64,000 nt of DNA, from contig CAYJPN010000013.1 in NCBI GenBank assembly GCA_964372115.1, forward strand, positions 56,565-120,564. Direction: 5' to 3'. The notes beneath the pieces are model-generated. The model had not been told where the DNA came from, ran no database searches, and saw nothing but the letters and a program-made list of their open reading frames with translations. Each line of letters opens with the position of its first letter. The stretch's first letter is position 1. Made by a program: the position numbers and the translations under genes. Of the stretch, positions 26,758 to 36,095 are shown piece after piece. Source of the DNA: CG2-30-36-16 sp964372115. GTDB taxonomy: Bacteria > Bacteroidota > Ignavibacteria > Ignavibacteriales > Ignavibacteriaceae.

Positions 26758-29541
26758 ATGAAAATACAAAATAGTTTTAACAATAAAAAAATAGTAATAA
26801 AAGGCGCACGCGAGCACAACTTAAAAAATCTCTCGTTCGAAATACCACGCAATAAACTTGTAGTTTTTACTGGAGTAAGCGGCAGTGGTAAATCATCCCT
26901 TGTGTTCGATACTATTTATGCGGAAGGACAGCGGCGCTACGTGGAAAGTTTATCTTCGTACGCACGGCAATTTCTTGAAAGAATGAATAAACCTGATGTC
27001 GATTTAATTCAGGGTATAAGTCCTGCGGTTGCAATTGAACAAAAAACCGGCGTAAAAAATACACGATCAACAGTGGGAACAACAACCGAAGTTTATGATT
27101 ATTTACGCCTCCTTTTTGCGCGTATAGGAAAAACTATTTGTTTTGAGTGCGGTAAAGAAGTTAAAAAAGATACAACCTCAACGGTTAGTGCCTGGCTTGA
27201 AGAACAGGAAGACGACACAAAATTTTACCTCACTTTTCCTCTCCACATCCACGAAGGGTCATCTGTAAAGCAGGAAGTTGAACTCCTAAAAAAAAGAGGA
27301 TTTTTCAGAATCTATGTAAAAAACCGGATGATCGATTTAAACGAAGAAAAATTCCTTCCGAAAAAGAAAGACGATATACGGGTAGTTGTTGAGCGGTTCA
27401 AAATAAAAAAAGGAACCATCCGCGAAAAATTAGCCGACTCGCTCGAAGTAACTTTTAAGGAAGGCGAAAACCGTTTAGTCCTCATAAATTCGGATACCGG
27501 TGAACAAAAGGATTTTAATAAATTTTACGAATGCTGCGGAATAAGATACGAGGAACCGGAACCGAGATTTTTCTCGTTCAATAACCCATTTGGCGCTTGT
27601 CCGGTTTGCCAGGGGTTTAGCAAAACAATCGGTCTCGATATGAACCTTGTTATACCAAACCCAAATCTTTCAATTACAGACGGCGCAATTGCACCCTGGC
27701 GTTCTACAAAGTATGGCGTTAATATGCGGGAGCTAATAAAAAACGCAAAGCAATACAATATACCGCTGAATAAACCATTCAAAGAATTAACAGATCAACA
27801 GGTAGAACTTATTCAAAAAGGTTTTGGCGATTTCGATGGCATCGACAAATTTTTTGAAGCGCTTGAAGGCAAGACTTACAAACTGCATGTGCGTGTTTTT
27901 CTTAGCCGCTACCGTGGTTACTCCGTGTGCCGCGCTTGTAAAGGCTCACGGTTAAGAAGAGAAGCATTGCAGGTAAAAATTAACAACAAATCAATTTATG
28001 ATGTTGTAAAAATACCTATTGAGCAAGCCCTCCAATTATTCGAAAACCTTAAACTATCCGATTATGATATGCTTGTGGGTGAAAGAGTTTTGAAAGAAAT
28101 ACTAAAGCGGCTTACATTTTTAAATAATGTCGGCATCGGGTATTTAACTCTCGACCGGCTTAGCAGCACGCTTTCAGGCGGAGAAACACAACGTATAAAT
28201 CTGGCAACATCGCTTGGTTCATCTCTTGTCGGTACGTTATATGTGTTGGATGAACCGAGTATAGGGCTTCATCCGCGTGATAACATAAGACTAATAAACA
28301 TATTAAAAAATCTACGCGACATCGGCAATTCTGTTCTTGTTGTAGAACACGACCCTGACATGATGAAACACGCGGATATTATAGTTGACATGGGACCAAA
28401 AGCAGGCGCGCATGGCGGCGAAATTATTGCAATGGGCAGTTATGATGACCTGAAAAATAACGAATCTTCACTTACCGGCAAGTATCTTTCCGGTAAACTT
28501 AGTATTCCGATAAGAGAAAACAGAAACACAAATCGGACAAAAACAATACGCGTTGAAGGCGCAACTGAAAACAACTTAAAAAATATTTCTGTCGATTTTC
28601 CATTAAATAAATTTGTAGTTATAACCGGTGTTTCCGGTTCCGGTAAAAGCACATTAATACATGATGTGTTGTACGGCGGAGTTGCAAAATACCTCGGGCT
28701 TAATCCACCCAAAATTGGTAGGTTTGACGATATAAAGGGAATTGACAATATTGATGAAATTGAAATTGTCGATCAATCGCCGATTGGTAAAACCCCACGG
28801 TCTAACCCGATAAGTTATATAAAAGCTTATGAAATTATTCGAGAACTTTTTGCCTCAACACATCAAGCACGCTCGCGGGGTTATAAACCAGGATACTTTT
28901 CTTTTAATGTTCCGGGAGGCAGATGCGAAACATGTTCGGGCGATGGATTTATAAAAGTTGAAATGCAGTTTCTTGCCGATATTTATCTGGAATGCGATGA
29001 CTGCAACGGCACACGTTTTAAAAAAGAAATTCGCGAAATAACTTATCGCGGAAAAAATCTGGTTGATGTCTTAAATATTACAGTGGATGAAGCGATTCCG
29101 TTTTTTCACGGGAATGACAAACTCGTCCGTTATCTTCAACTTCTCGCGGATGTTGGTTTGGGGTATATAAAACTTGGGCAGCCTTCGAACACTCTATCGG
29201 GCGGAGAAGCACAGCGAATAAAACTCGCCTCTCATCTAACATCACAAAGAGAGCGAAAACATACTCTTTTTATTTTTGATGAACCCACAACCGGTTTACA
29301 TTTTGATGACATTTCAAAACTTATAAACTGTTTTAATATGCTTATTGAAAGAAACAATTCGGTTGTTATTATTGAGCATAACCTTGATATAATAAAATGT
29401 GCCGACCATATAATTGACCTTGGGCCGGAAGCCGGCGACAAAGGCGGCGAAATTGTTATTGCGGGAACACCGGAGGAGGTTGCTGCAAATGATAAATCGT
29501 GGACAGGAAAATTTTTAAAACCTATTCTCTCCGGTAATTAA
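26758..29541 (+). CDS. uvrA: Excinuclease ABC subunit A
   Basis: A 927-residue ATPase that recognises DNA damage and loads UvrB in nucleotide excision repair. It has two ABC modules: Walker A GVSGSGKSS (about 40-48) and GVSGSGKST (about 628-636), each with an LSGGE signature (DRLSSTLSGGETQR and PSNTLSGGEAQR). Zinc-binding cysteines occur at CFECG (about 128), CPVC (about 281) with CRAC (about 391), and CETC (about 723) with CDDC (about 746). Length is close to E. coli UvrA (940). uvrB and uvrC are not in the window. A GNAT gene follows after 2 bases and is probably co-transcribed. Confidence 0.98.
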   Translation: MKIQNSFNNKKIVIKGAREHNLKNLSFEIPRNKLVVFTGVSGSGKSSLVFDTIYAEGQRRYVESLSSYARQFLERMNKPDVDLIQGISPAVAIEQKTGVKNTRSTVGTTTEVYDYLRLLFARIGKTICFECGKEVKKDTTSTVSAWLEEQEDDTKFYLTFPLHIHEGSSVKQEVELLKKRGFFRIYVKNRMIDLNEEKFLPKKKDDIRVVVERFKIKKGTIREKLADSLEVTFKEGENRLVLINSDTGEQKDFNKFYECCGIRYEEPEPRFFSFNNPFGACPVCQGFSKTIGLDMNLVIPNPNLSITDGAIAPWRSTKYGVNMRELIKNAKQYNIPLNKPFKELTDQQVELIQKGFGDFDGIDKFFEALEGKTYKLHVRVFLSRYRGYSVCRACKGSRLRREALQVKINNKSIYDVVKIPIEQALQLFENLKLSDYDMLVGERVLKEILKRLTFLNNVGIGYLTLDRLSSTLSGGETQRINLATSLGSSLVGTLYVLDEPSIGLHPRDNIRLINILKNLRDIGNSVLVVEHDPDMMKHADIIVDMGPKAGAHGGEIIAMGSYDDLKNNESSLTGKYLSGKLSIPIRENRNTNRTKTIRVEGATENNLKNISVDFPLNKFVVITGVSGSGKSTLIHDVLYGGVAKYLGLNPPKIGRFDDIKGIDNIDEIEIVDQSPIGKTPRSNPISYIKAYEIIRELFASTHQARSRGYKPGYFSFNVPGGRCETCSGDGFIKVEMQFLADIYLECDDCNGTRFKKEIREITYRGKNLVDVLNITVDEAIPFFHGNDKLVRYLQLLADVGLGYIKLGQPSNTLSGGEAQRIKLASHLTSQRERKHTLFIFDEPTTGLHFDDISKLINCFNMLIERNNSVVIIEHNLDIIKCADHIIDLGPEAGDKGGEIVIAGTPEEVAANDKSWTGKFLKPILSGN

Positions 29542-29543
29542 CC

Positions 29544-30056
29544 ATGGAACTTATTCTTAAAAATTGCAAACTTCGTTTCTTTAAAGATAGTGATGAAGAA
29601 TCGGTTGCCCGGCACGCTGACAACAAAAATATTTGGATTAATCTGCGTGACTTTTTCCCTCATCCATATACATTGCAGGATGCAAAAAATTGGATTAAAC
29701 AAACCGCACTTACTAATCCGAAAACTATATTTGCAATTGATGTTAACGGCGAGGCGGTAGGCGGGATCGGTTTTCACTTAAAGGAAGATGTTTATTTTCG
29801 CTCTGCCGAGATTGGATACTGGTTAGGAGAAGAATATTGGGGCAAAGGTATTGCTACTGAGGCGCTTATTGCGGTAACAAAATATGCCTTTGAAAATTTC
29901 GATATTGTACGACTGTATGCCGGTGTTTATGAGTGGAATAAATCATCAATCCGTGTGCTCGAAAAAGCAGGCTACAACTTCGAGGCTCGTATGCGAAAAG
30001 CCGTTACAAAAAACGGAAAAACAGTAGACGAGTTTTTATATGCAAAAATAAAGTAA
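29544..30056 (+). CDS. GNAT family N-acetyltransferase (RimJ/RimL-like)
   Basis: A 170-residue acetyl-CoA-dependent acetyltransferase. It opens with the RimJ/RimL-like strand LILKNCKLRFFKDSDEES, has the acetyl-CoA pyrophosphate motif GYWLGEEYWGKGIATEAL (about 93-110), and the conserved NKSSIRVLEKAGYNFEA helix (about 133-149). Substrates of this subgroup range from ribosomal protein N-termini to small molecules, so the target is unknown. Its ATG lies 2 bases after uvrA. It converges on yraN with only 17 bases between the stops. Confidence 0.9.
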   Translation: MELILKNCKLRFFKDSDEESVARHADNKNIWINLRDFFPHPYTLQDAKNWIKQTALTNPKTIFAIDVNGEAVGGIGFHLKEDVYFRSAEIGYWLGEEYWGKGIATEALIAVTKYAFENFDIVRLYAGVYEWNKSSIRVLEKAGYNFEARMRKAVTKNGKTVDEFLYAKIK

Positions 30057-30073
30057 GCTATAATTCGAACACG

Positions 30074-30451
30074 TTAGTAAAGGTGAATCACATTTTTGTA
30101 ATGGTTTATTGCGGGGTTATCTTTTTCGCCGGTTATCACTGTTATCACATCAAAACGGCAGAGTAGTTCGTCATATCCTTTGTCGTAAAGATAAAGAGTT
30201 CCCATTCGTCTCATTTGCTTTTGTTTATTTTTTGTAATTGCTTCTTCTGGTGTTCCGTAAAATGTAGTCTTTCTCGATTTCACTTCTATGAAAACAGTGC
30301 AATCCCCTTTCGGGTCTTTGGCAACTATATCAATCTCCCCTATTTTACCGTAACGATAATTTCTTTCAATAATATAATACCCTTCATTCTGAAGATAACC
30401 TACTGCAATATCTTCACCTTCATCGCCCGCGGTTCTTGTCGATTCTTCCAT
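30074..30451 (-). CDS. YraN family protein (UPF0102), endonuclease-like fold
   Basis: A 125-residue UPF0102 protein with the family blocks GDEGEDIAVGYLQNEGY, GEIDIVAKD and FIEVKSR. The E-x-D...E-V-K arrangement is that of a restriction-endonuclease-like active site. Its cellular role is not established. It is the last gene of the long minus-strand operon and follows rnhB, a gene order common in bacteria. The gap to rnhB contains a 7-bp tandem repeat. Confidence 0.92.
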   Translation of the reverse strand: MEESTRTAGDEGEDIAVGYLQNEGYYIIERNYRYGKIGEIDIVAKDPKGDCTVFIEVKSRKTTFYGTPEEAITKNKQKQMRRMGTLYLYDKGYDELLCRFDVITVITGEKDNPAINHYKNVIHLY

Positions 30452-30532
30452 AACAAAATTTAATTGGTTGTTAAATAATATAAAAATAGTAGAAATGAGG
30501 ATAAGTAGAAAGTAGAGAAAAAAAGATATAAG

Positions 30533-30574
30533 GATAAGAGATAAGAGATAAGAGATAAGATATAAGAGATAAGA
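30533..30574. repeat. Tandem 7-bp repeat (GATAAGA x6)
   Basis: Six contiguous 7-bp units read GATAAGA, with the fifth changed to TATAAGA. The array lies 4 bases beyond the rnhB stop codon and upstream of yraN. The unit length equals that of the arrays near 59.4-59.8 kb. Confidence 0.9.
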
Positions 30575-30578
30575 GAAA

Positions 30579-31214
30579 TTAGTCTGGCATTGACAATAAA
30601 TTCAAATGAGGTTCATCTCCGGTTAACAAGATTTTTTTAAGAAAAGTAGTTCGATGAAATTTACAAGGACCGAATTTTTGTAGTGCCTCAATATGCTGAC
30701 GTGTTGGGTAGCCTTTATTTTTCCACCAAAGATAATCGGGATAACGAACCGATAATCTTGTCATCAATCTATCCCGGGCAACCTTTGCAAGTATTGAAGC
30801 CGCGGCAATAGAAAAGGATTTGGCATCCCCCTTTACCACTGAAATAACAGGAACATTATATGAGAATATCTTATTACCATCGGCAATAATTAAATGTGGC
30901 TGAACTTTTAACCGCTGAACCGCCAACCGCATGGCAAGCAATGAAGCATTTAAAATATTTATGCGGTCAATTTCTTTATGCGAAACAGCAGCTACCGAAC
31001 ACGCAATAGCTTTTTCCAATATTTTCGGAACGAGCTGTTCGCGTTTTTCATGTGACAAGACTTTCGAATCTCTTATCCCGTGTATTATTACATCGTGAGG
31101 GAAAATAACTGCAGCAGCAACAACGGGTCCTGCCAGCGGTCCACGTCCTGCTTCATCCGTGCCTGCCAGTAGAGTTATAAAATCATTTCTAAACGAGTTG
31201 TCGAATTTTCTCAT
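30579..31214 (-). CDS. rnhB: Ribonuclease HII
   Basis: A 211-residue nuclease that cuts RNA in RNA-DNA hybrids and removes misincorporated ribonucleotides. The catalytic D20-E21 pair is in LAGTDEAGRGPLAGPVV; the third Asp is in LIIADGNK and the fourth in VVKGDAKSFSIAAASILAKV. Length is normal. Its ATG overlaps the UbiA gene by 4 bases. Confidence 0.96.
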   Translation of the reverse strand: MRKFDNSFRNDFITLLAGTDEAGRGPLAGPVVAAAVIFPHDVIIHGIRDSKVLSHEKREQLVPKILEKAIACSVAAVSHKEIDRINILNASLLAMRLAVQRLKVQPHLIIADGNKIFSYNVPVISVVKGDAKSFSIAAASILAKVARDRLMTRLSVRYPDYLWWKNKGYPTRQHIEALQKFGPCKFHRTTFLKKILLTGDEPHLNLLSMPD

Positions 31215-32056
31215 CGTCCAATCACAATAGCAATTAAGCCTATGAGCATATTAATTTTTAACAAGCCGCTTCCCTTTTTTAAGTTGATTGGAGAATCATC
31301 TTGATAAATAGATTTATTAATGTATACTAAAAGAGGATTTACTACCACCATTACAAGCACAAAATATTCGATGCTGTAAAGTTTATATATAAAGGGTATG
31401 AGTGTAAAGATGAAGAGAATTGCAGATAAAATAAAAATAATATTCTTCGAAGCTTTGAAACCGTATTTTATCGGAAATGTTTTTACACCTGTTGCAGTGT
31501 CTCCTTTTATATCTTCCATATCTTTTATTATTTCGCGTATAAAATTTACCAGCAATGCAAACACGGCAGGAATAAAAGCCGGAGTTATATTATAAACTGC
31601 GGCGCCACCGTAAATAAATGTAAGACCCGTTATTGATGAGATAACAAAATTTCCGAATAACGGAATACGTTTAAACTTTAATGAGTAAAAAAATAAAACA
31701 TTAGTAGTAACTAAAACAATAATAAATACCGCAATATTAACATAAGCGGCGGCAATAAAAGAAGCGGCAATTAAAAATAAATAGAACATTCTGGCTTCCG
31801 CCGGTTTTAATCTTTTTGATGGAAGCGGGCGCAATGGACGGTTGACAAAGTCCGTACCGATATCAAAATAATCGTTAATTATGTTTCCACCAGCGGCTGT
31901 AAACATGGCAGCAAGCGAAGCTAAAATAACATCTCCGAAATTAAAAATTCCATCGTAACAAATTATTGCGGCACCAAAAATTACCGCAGCCGTTATAAAT
32001 AAATTTAACGGTCGAGTTATTTCAATGTACGCTATAACTTTTTCAGTGAATTTCAT
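31211..32056 (-). CDS. UbiA family prenyltransferase
   Basis: A 281-residue membrane protein with about eight hydrophobic segments. The two Asp-rich prenyl-diphosphate motifs are NDYFDIGTD (61-69) and DMEDIKGD. It joins a polyprenyl chain to an acceptor. Sequence features fit the geranylgeranylglycerol-phosphate synthase or digeranylgeranylglyceryl branch as well as menaquinone or chlorophyll-type branches, so the acceptor is left open. It overlaps rnhB and sits 47 bases after the BamA-like gene in the same operon. Confidence 0.88.
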   Translation of the reverse strand: MKFTEKVIAYIEITRPLNLFITAAVIFGAAIICYDGIFNFGDVILASLAAMFTAAGGNIINDYFDIGTDFVNRPLRPLPSKRLKPAEARMFYLFLIAASFIAAAYVNIAVFIIVLVTTNVLFFYSLKFKRIPLFGNFVISSITGLTFIYGGAAVYNITPAFIPAVFALLVNFIREIIKDMEDIKGDTATGVKTFPIKYGFKASKNIIFILSAILFIFTLIPFIYKLYSIEYFVLVMVVVNPLLVYINKSIYQDDSPINLKKGSGLLKINMLIGLIAIVIGR

Positions 32057-32103
32057 ATTAAATTAATGATTCTAAAGAGATGGTTTAATATAATAAGCAA
32101 AAG

Positions 32104-33864
32104 TTAAAATTCATTTACGAGTCCGAAGTGAATTTTACCATCTGAAAAATTATCACCTTTAGCGAGTGCAAAACTAACACCTAAAACACCAAGCCCGGTT
32201 TCGAGATTTAACCCCACACCGTAACCAATTTTAAATCCTTCTTGTTTTAATATTGCGCGGCTTTCATCTGCATTACGAAGATAATAACCGGTATCAAAAA
32301 ATGTAAATGCATAAGTGCGGCGCGTCAACAAAAATCTATACTCAAACTTACTCCATGCAACACGTGAACCAAGAAATTGATCTTCTCTATAACCACGCAA
32401 TGTGTTTGTGCCGCCTAAACGAAATAAATCGCTGTTCTCAAAAAATGCACCTTTTAATTCACGCCAGTGCACTGAAACAGCCACAACCTGCCGGGTAAAT
32501 AATTCTATAAACATACCAAAACCTACGGAGATACGCTGCAAATTAATATTCGATTTTGTTGCAGCCGTTATAAATTCGGAGGGACCAAAGATTTTTTTTC
32601 GACTAAAAGAATACTCATTAATAAATAACAAACCTTCCCTCGGGGCATACGGATCATCACGGGTATCTATTTTTATATTTACGCCTGTTGTTAATGCCGA
32701 AGAGTGATAAACCGTAAAACGCGGGATTTCCGAAATCGTCGGAATTATCTGCTCATTCCCGATAGTAACAGAAGCAGTGATATCTTCAGTAGCAAGGTAT
32801 TCTAAAGCGCCTCCAAAGCGGCGCTGAACATAAGTCGTGTCCTGTCTTCTTTGAAATGCGGAACCCGAAACATTAAACGGGTAGCCGAACAGCCAAGGTT
32901 CGAGATATTTTAATTCGAGTTCCTGAGAGTACCTGTTAAATTGCTGCCACCTGATTGCTGCTGCGCGACCCGTACCAAACAAATTGCGGAGACTTACATT
33001 TACGAGTCCCGTTAAATAACCCTTTTCTCCGTCTCTTGTGCCGGGGATATAACCAAGAATCCCATCAAAATTATTTGTCTGTTTCTCTTTTACATTTATT
33101 AACAGCACACCCTGTTTCCGCGAATTAAGATAAAACTGAGGTGCCCCGACGGGGTCAAAAAAACGCAAACGGTTTAACCTTCTGGGAAGTTCATCTACTT
33201 TTTTTTGTGAATAAATTTCCCCGGCTTCAAGTCTTAATTCGCGTACAATAACATAATCCTTTGTATCAGCATTCCCGGTTATTACAACCTTATCAATAGT
33301 GCTCTTGTTTCCCCTTAAAATTTCGATATTAATATCAGCGAAGTGCTCCTGATCTGAACTGTCGATGAAATAATTAATTGAATTTATTTTTACAGATGAA
33401 AATGGGAAACCATTGTTTTCATAAAAATCGAGTGTTTGCGCAATCGTTTCTTCTATATCAACCCGATTAATTGTCTGCCCTTCCAAAAAAAGGAAAGAAG
33501 AAATGATGTTCTCATTTAAAAGAGAATCCTTATCAATGAAATTAATTTTATTTATATAAGTAGGATCGCCTTCAACAACATTTATAAAAATGGAAACTTT
33601 TTGAGAATCCTCATTTAAACTAATATTTGAATTGAATAAAGGGTTAAGATACCCCCGGTATGAAAGCTCACGGGAAATATTGTGTTGAATTGTATCTATT
33701 ATTGCCCTATTATATTGTGCTCCATTGTTAACTCCTCCCCAGTTTAATAACGAGCTTTGGCTGAAAGAACCGGTTGTTGTAATCTCAATTCTCTCGATAA
33801 CCTGAGGATAACAATTTGAAAAAAAAAAGATAAATAACACTAAATATTTACTGCGCAGTAACAT
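32104..33864 (-). CDS. BamA/TamA-family outer membrane protein
   Basis: The ATG at 33864 gives 586 residues; the frame also offers a TTG one codon earlier. A signal peptide (about 1-21) is followed by POTRA-like repeats (about 25-255), including GDPTYINKINFID and GNKSTIDKVVITGN. The rest is a 16-strand-type Omp85 barrel with the lid motif LRGYREDQF near 500. At this size, with only a few POTRA domains, it is more like TamA or a specialised Omp85 protein than the main BamA. It overlaps the kinase gene upstream by 17 bases and lies in an envelope-rich operon. Confidence 0.85.
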   Translation of the reverse strand: MLLRSKYLVLFIFFFSNCYPQVIERIEITTTGSFSQSSLLNWGGVNNGAQYNRAIIDTIQHNISRELSYRGYLNPLFNSNISLNEDSQKVSIFINVVEGDPTYINKINFIDKDSLLNENIISSFLFLEGQTINRVDIEETIAQTLDFYENNGFPFSSVKINSINYFIDSSDQEHFADINIEILRGNKSTIDKVVITGNADTKDYVIVRELRLEAGEIYSQKKVDELPRRLNRLRFFDPVGAPQFYLNSRKQGVLLINVKEKQTNNFDGILGYIPGTRDGEKGYLTGLVNVSLRNLFGTGRAAAIRWQQFNRYSQELELKYLEPWLFGYPFNVSGSAFQRRQDTTYVQRRFGGALEYLATEDITASVTIGNEQIIPTISEIPRFTVYHSSALTTGVNIKIDTRDDPYAPREGLLFINEYSFSRKKIFGPSEFITAATKSNINLQRISVGFGMFIELFTRQVVAVSVHWRELKGAFFENSDLFRLGGTNTLRGYREDQFLGSRVAWSKFEYRFLLTRRTYAFTFFDTGYYLRNADESRAILKQEGFKIGYGVGLNLETGLGVLGVSFALAKGDNFSDGKIHFGLVNEF

Positions 33865-34813
33865 CAACTATTTTCATTTTTTTTCCGATGGATTTATAAC
33901 TGACTTTTCCGGTGAGTTCCAAGACTTCGTTTTTAGGAACATTACAAACATCGAGCGTACGAGAATTTAACGCACCGAGAGAAGCAGCGAGTTTTATATT
34001 TTGTTCGAATGTTAAATTGTTAAACCATCCATAGACGATGCCTGCGGTAAACGCATCGCCGCTGCCGGTTGAATCAACAGCATCGATATTAACAGAATCA
34101 ATTTCAAAATGATAATCGAAGTTATTGGCAAATGTGCTTTGCGATCCGTTTGTTAAAAATGATTGTTTCACTCCCTTACCGTATAACTCTTCAAGGAAAG
34201 AAATTTTTTCATCTTTATTTTTTAAACTAATACCAAGCGAGGTTTCAATTTCTTCAATATTATTATGAAGAATTGTTGGTTGAGCATCAATACATTCTTT
34301 TAAATGGACACCATAAGTATCACAAACGGAAATTTTGTCGTACTCATTTGCTTTTTTTATTCCAAATGGGAAAATATCATCAGCAAACCGTGAAGGGGAA
34401 CTTCCTGAGAAAACAACAATCTCACAATTTTTTATCATCTTGTCGAGTTTGTCTTTGAATTCATCAGACTCACTGACCGATATCTCAGGATTTTCGCCAA
34501 AGCAATAAGTATATTTGTTTGTCGACTCATCAATTATTAATGCTGCGTCTCTTGTTTCGCGCTTTGTTTTTACTGTTGTAAATTTTAATTTTTCATTGCG
34601 CAGCACATCTGCAAATATTTTCCCATTGGTTCCACCGGTAAAAGTAAAAATTAAACTTTCTGTACCGAGGTTTTTTAACTGCCGGCTGACATTAATTCCT
34701 TTGCCGCCTGCCGTAAGATTTACTTTTGCTTCACGATTTTGTCGATCAAATAAAACCTGTTTGTAAAAATATCTTCTTTCGAGAAGCGGGTTGATAGTTA
34801 CTGTTAAAATCAT
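33848..34813 (-). CDS. PfkB-family sugar kinase (1-phosphofructokinase type)
   Basis: A 321-residue ribokinase-fold kinase. The N-terminus VTINPLLERRYF and LTAGGKGINVSRQLKNLG (about 34-51), together with the anion-hole and catalytic motif DSTGSGDAFTAG (about 245-256), place it with 1-phosphofructokinase/tagatose-6-phosphate kinases. The usual NPALD motif is altered to NPLLE. No PTS or sugar-uptake genes are nearby, so the substrate is uncertain. It overlaps the BamA-like gene and begins 2 bases after the GWxTD gene. Confidence 0.87.
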   Translation of the reverse strand: MILTVTINPLLERRYFYKQVLFDRQNREAKVNLTAGGKGINVSRQLKNLGTESLIFTFTGGTNGKIFADVLRNEKLKFTTVKTKRETRDAALIIDESTNKYTYCFGENPEISVSESDEFKDKLDKMIKNCEIVVFSGSSPSRFADDIFPFGIKKANEYDKISVCDTYGVHLKECIDAQPTILHNNIEEIETSLGISLKNKDEKISFLEELYGKGVKQSFLTNGSQSTFANNFDYHFEIDSVNIDAVDSTGSGDAFTAGIVYGWFNNLTFEQNIKLAASLGALNSRTLDVCNVPKNEVLELTGKVSYKSIGKKMKIVDVTAQ

Positions 34814-34815
34814 TT

Positions 34816-36087
34816 TTACTGTCTATATCTATATGAATCGCCGTACATTGGTGTAATAAGCCTGTAATCGCCAAATCCGGTTTCATCAACAAAAACAAAT
34901 TGACGATTCAAATCGTAATACTCCCAAATTTCGTAGGGTTTTGTATTAAACTCAAAAGGATGCCGATCGACATTATCCGGCACACCCAAAATAATAAAGA
35001 CCATACCTCTGTCCGTTTTCCATCCTTCTGTGTAATGTGAAAATTTTTCATTCGAATAAGAAACTCTTCTATAATATTCGTCGAATATAGGGTTGTCCTC
35101 TGTTTGTGGTGTCGGATCTTTGGTTTTCCAAAACTCGAGATATGCTTTTATTTTTTCGTCTCTGTTTTCTGTTTCTTCTATTTTGTCAATTTCATCCTCG
35201 GTGGCAATATAGACAAGCTGTTTAACCGCTTTATCCAAATCTTTTATTGATGATGGAACTCCCTGCCATCTTGATAAAAAAGTTTTTTTTGTTGCTCCAA
35301 CTAATTTATTATCAGTATCAACAACGGTTAATTGAAGCAGATAATTACCAAGCCCGAGTTCAATATTGTTTACAGTAAAAAATATTTTTGCTTTTCCGGA
35401 ATCGATATTAACGGTCTCAGTGGAGTCGTAAACGGTATTTTCATTTTCTATAATTTTTGCATTTATTTTTACCGCACGGTGAGTAGGATTATAAACTTCA
35501 AAATAAAAGGGAACACCATCTTTTTTTGAAAAAACATTCCGGTTAACATTAGGCAGAATTTTATTGCTGCCGTCAACAACCGTTTTTCTGGCAATCAACA
35601 TTATATCGCTTATTCCGCTGCCGCTTGAAAAATCTTTAACTTCAAACAGATTTTCTGAGAATGATGTTTGCTTAGAATCTTTATCTTCAATTTCGGAGCG
35701 AATTAAATATGTACCGGGATTTAGATAAAATGAGCGAAGACTTAAATTAAAGTTGCTGCCCGAAATAGTTTGTTCAAAATTTCCTATGTCAACCTTTTCG
35801 TTAAAAGTTTTTTCGCTCAGCAGCATCGACTTGTCTTCAGTAAAAACCGATATGGTAACGGAATAACCAGCGCTGAAACCTTTGTCGGATTTTACAAATT
35901 GAATTTCGTTGTACGGCACCTGGATAAATATATCAACCTGTGTCTGGTTTGGTCTATCTCCGGCAAAGTTTAAAAAATCCTGATAATAAACCGTTTCCCG
36001 CGACTTGTTTTTAAAGGACGTTTCAACCTGCGCTGGCACCGATAAATAAGCGAGTATCAGAACGATAAAAATAATTTTTAACTTCAT
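34816..36087 (-). CDS. GWxTD domain-containing secreted protein
   Basis: The ATG at 36087, with GAAAGTGAG just upstream, is chosen over the GTG at 36099. The product has 423 residues, with a signal peptide (MKLKIIFIVLILAYLSVPAQ). Beta-rich domains precede the C-terminal GWxTD domain, visible as TEGWKTDRGMVFIILGVPD and KPYEIWEYYD. The family is typical of Bacteroidota, Ignavibacteria and Acidobacteria and has no known biochemical function. It is coupled to rimO upstream and to the PfkB kinase gene downstream, 2 bases away. Confidence 0.88.
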   Translation of the reverse strand: MKLKIIFIVLILAYLSVPAQVETSFKNKSRETVYYQDFLNFAGDRPNQTQVDIFIQVPYNEIQFVKSDKGFSAGYSVTISVFTEDKSMLLSEKTFNEKVDIGNFEQTISGSNFNLSLRSFYLNPGTYLIRSEIEDKDSKQTSFSENLFEVKDFSSGSGISDIMLIARKTVVDGSNKILPNVNRNVFSKKDGVPFYFEVYNPTHRAVKINAKIIENENTVYDSTETVNIDSGKAKIFFTVNNIELGLGNYLLQLTVVDTDNKLVGATKKTFLSRWQGVPSSIKDLDKAVKQLVYIATEDEIDKIEETENRDEKIKAYLEFWKTKDPTPQTEDNPIFDEYYRRVSYSNEKFSHYTEGWKTDRGMVFIILGVPDNVDRHPFEFNTKPYEIWEYYDLNRQFVFVDETGFGDYRLITPMYGDSYRYRQ

Positions 36088-36095
36088 TTTAATTC

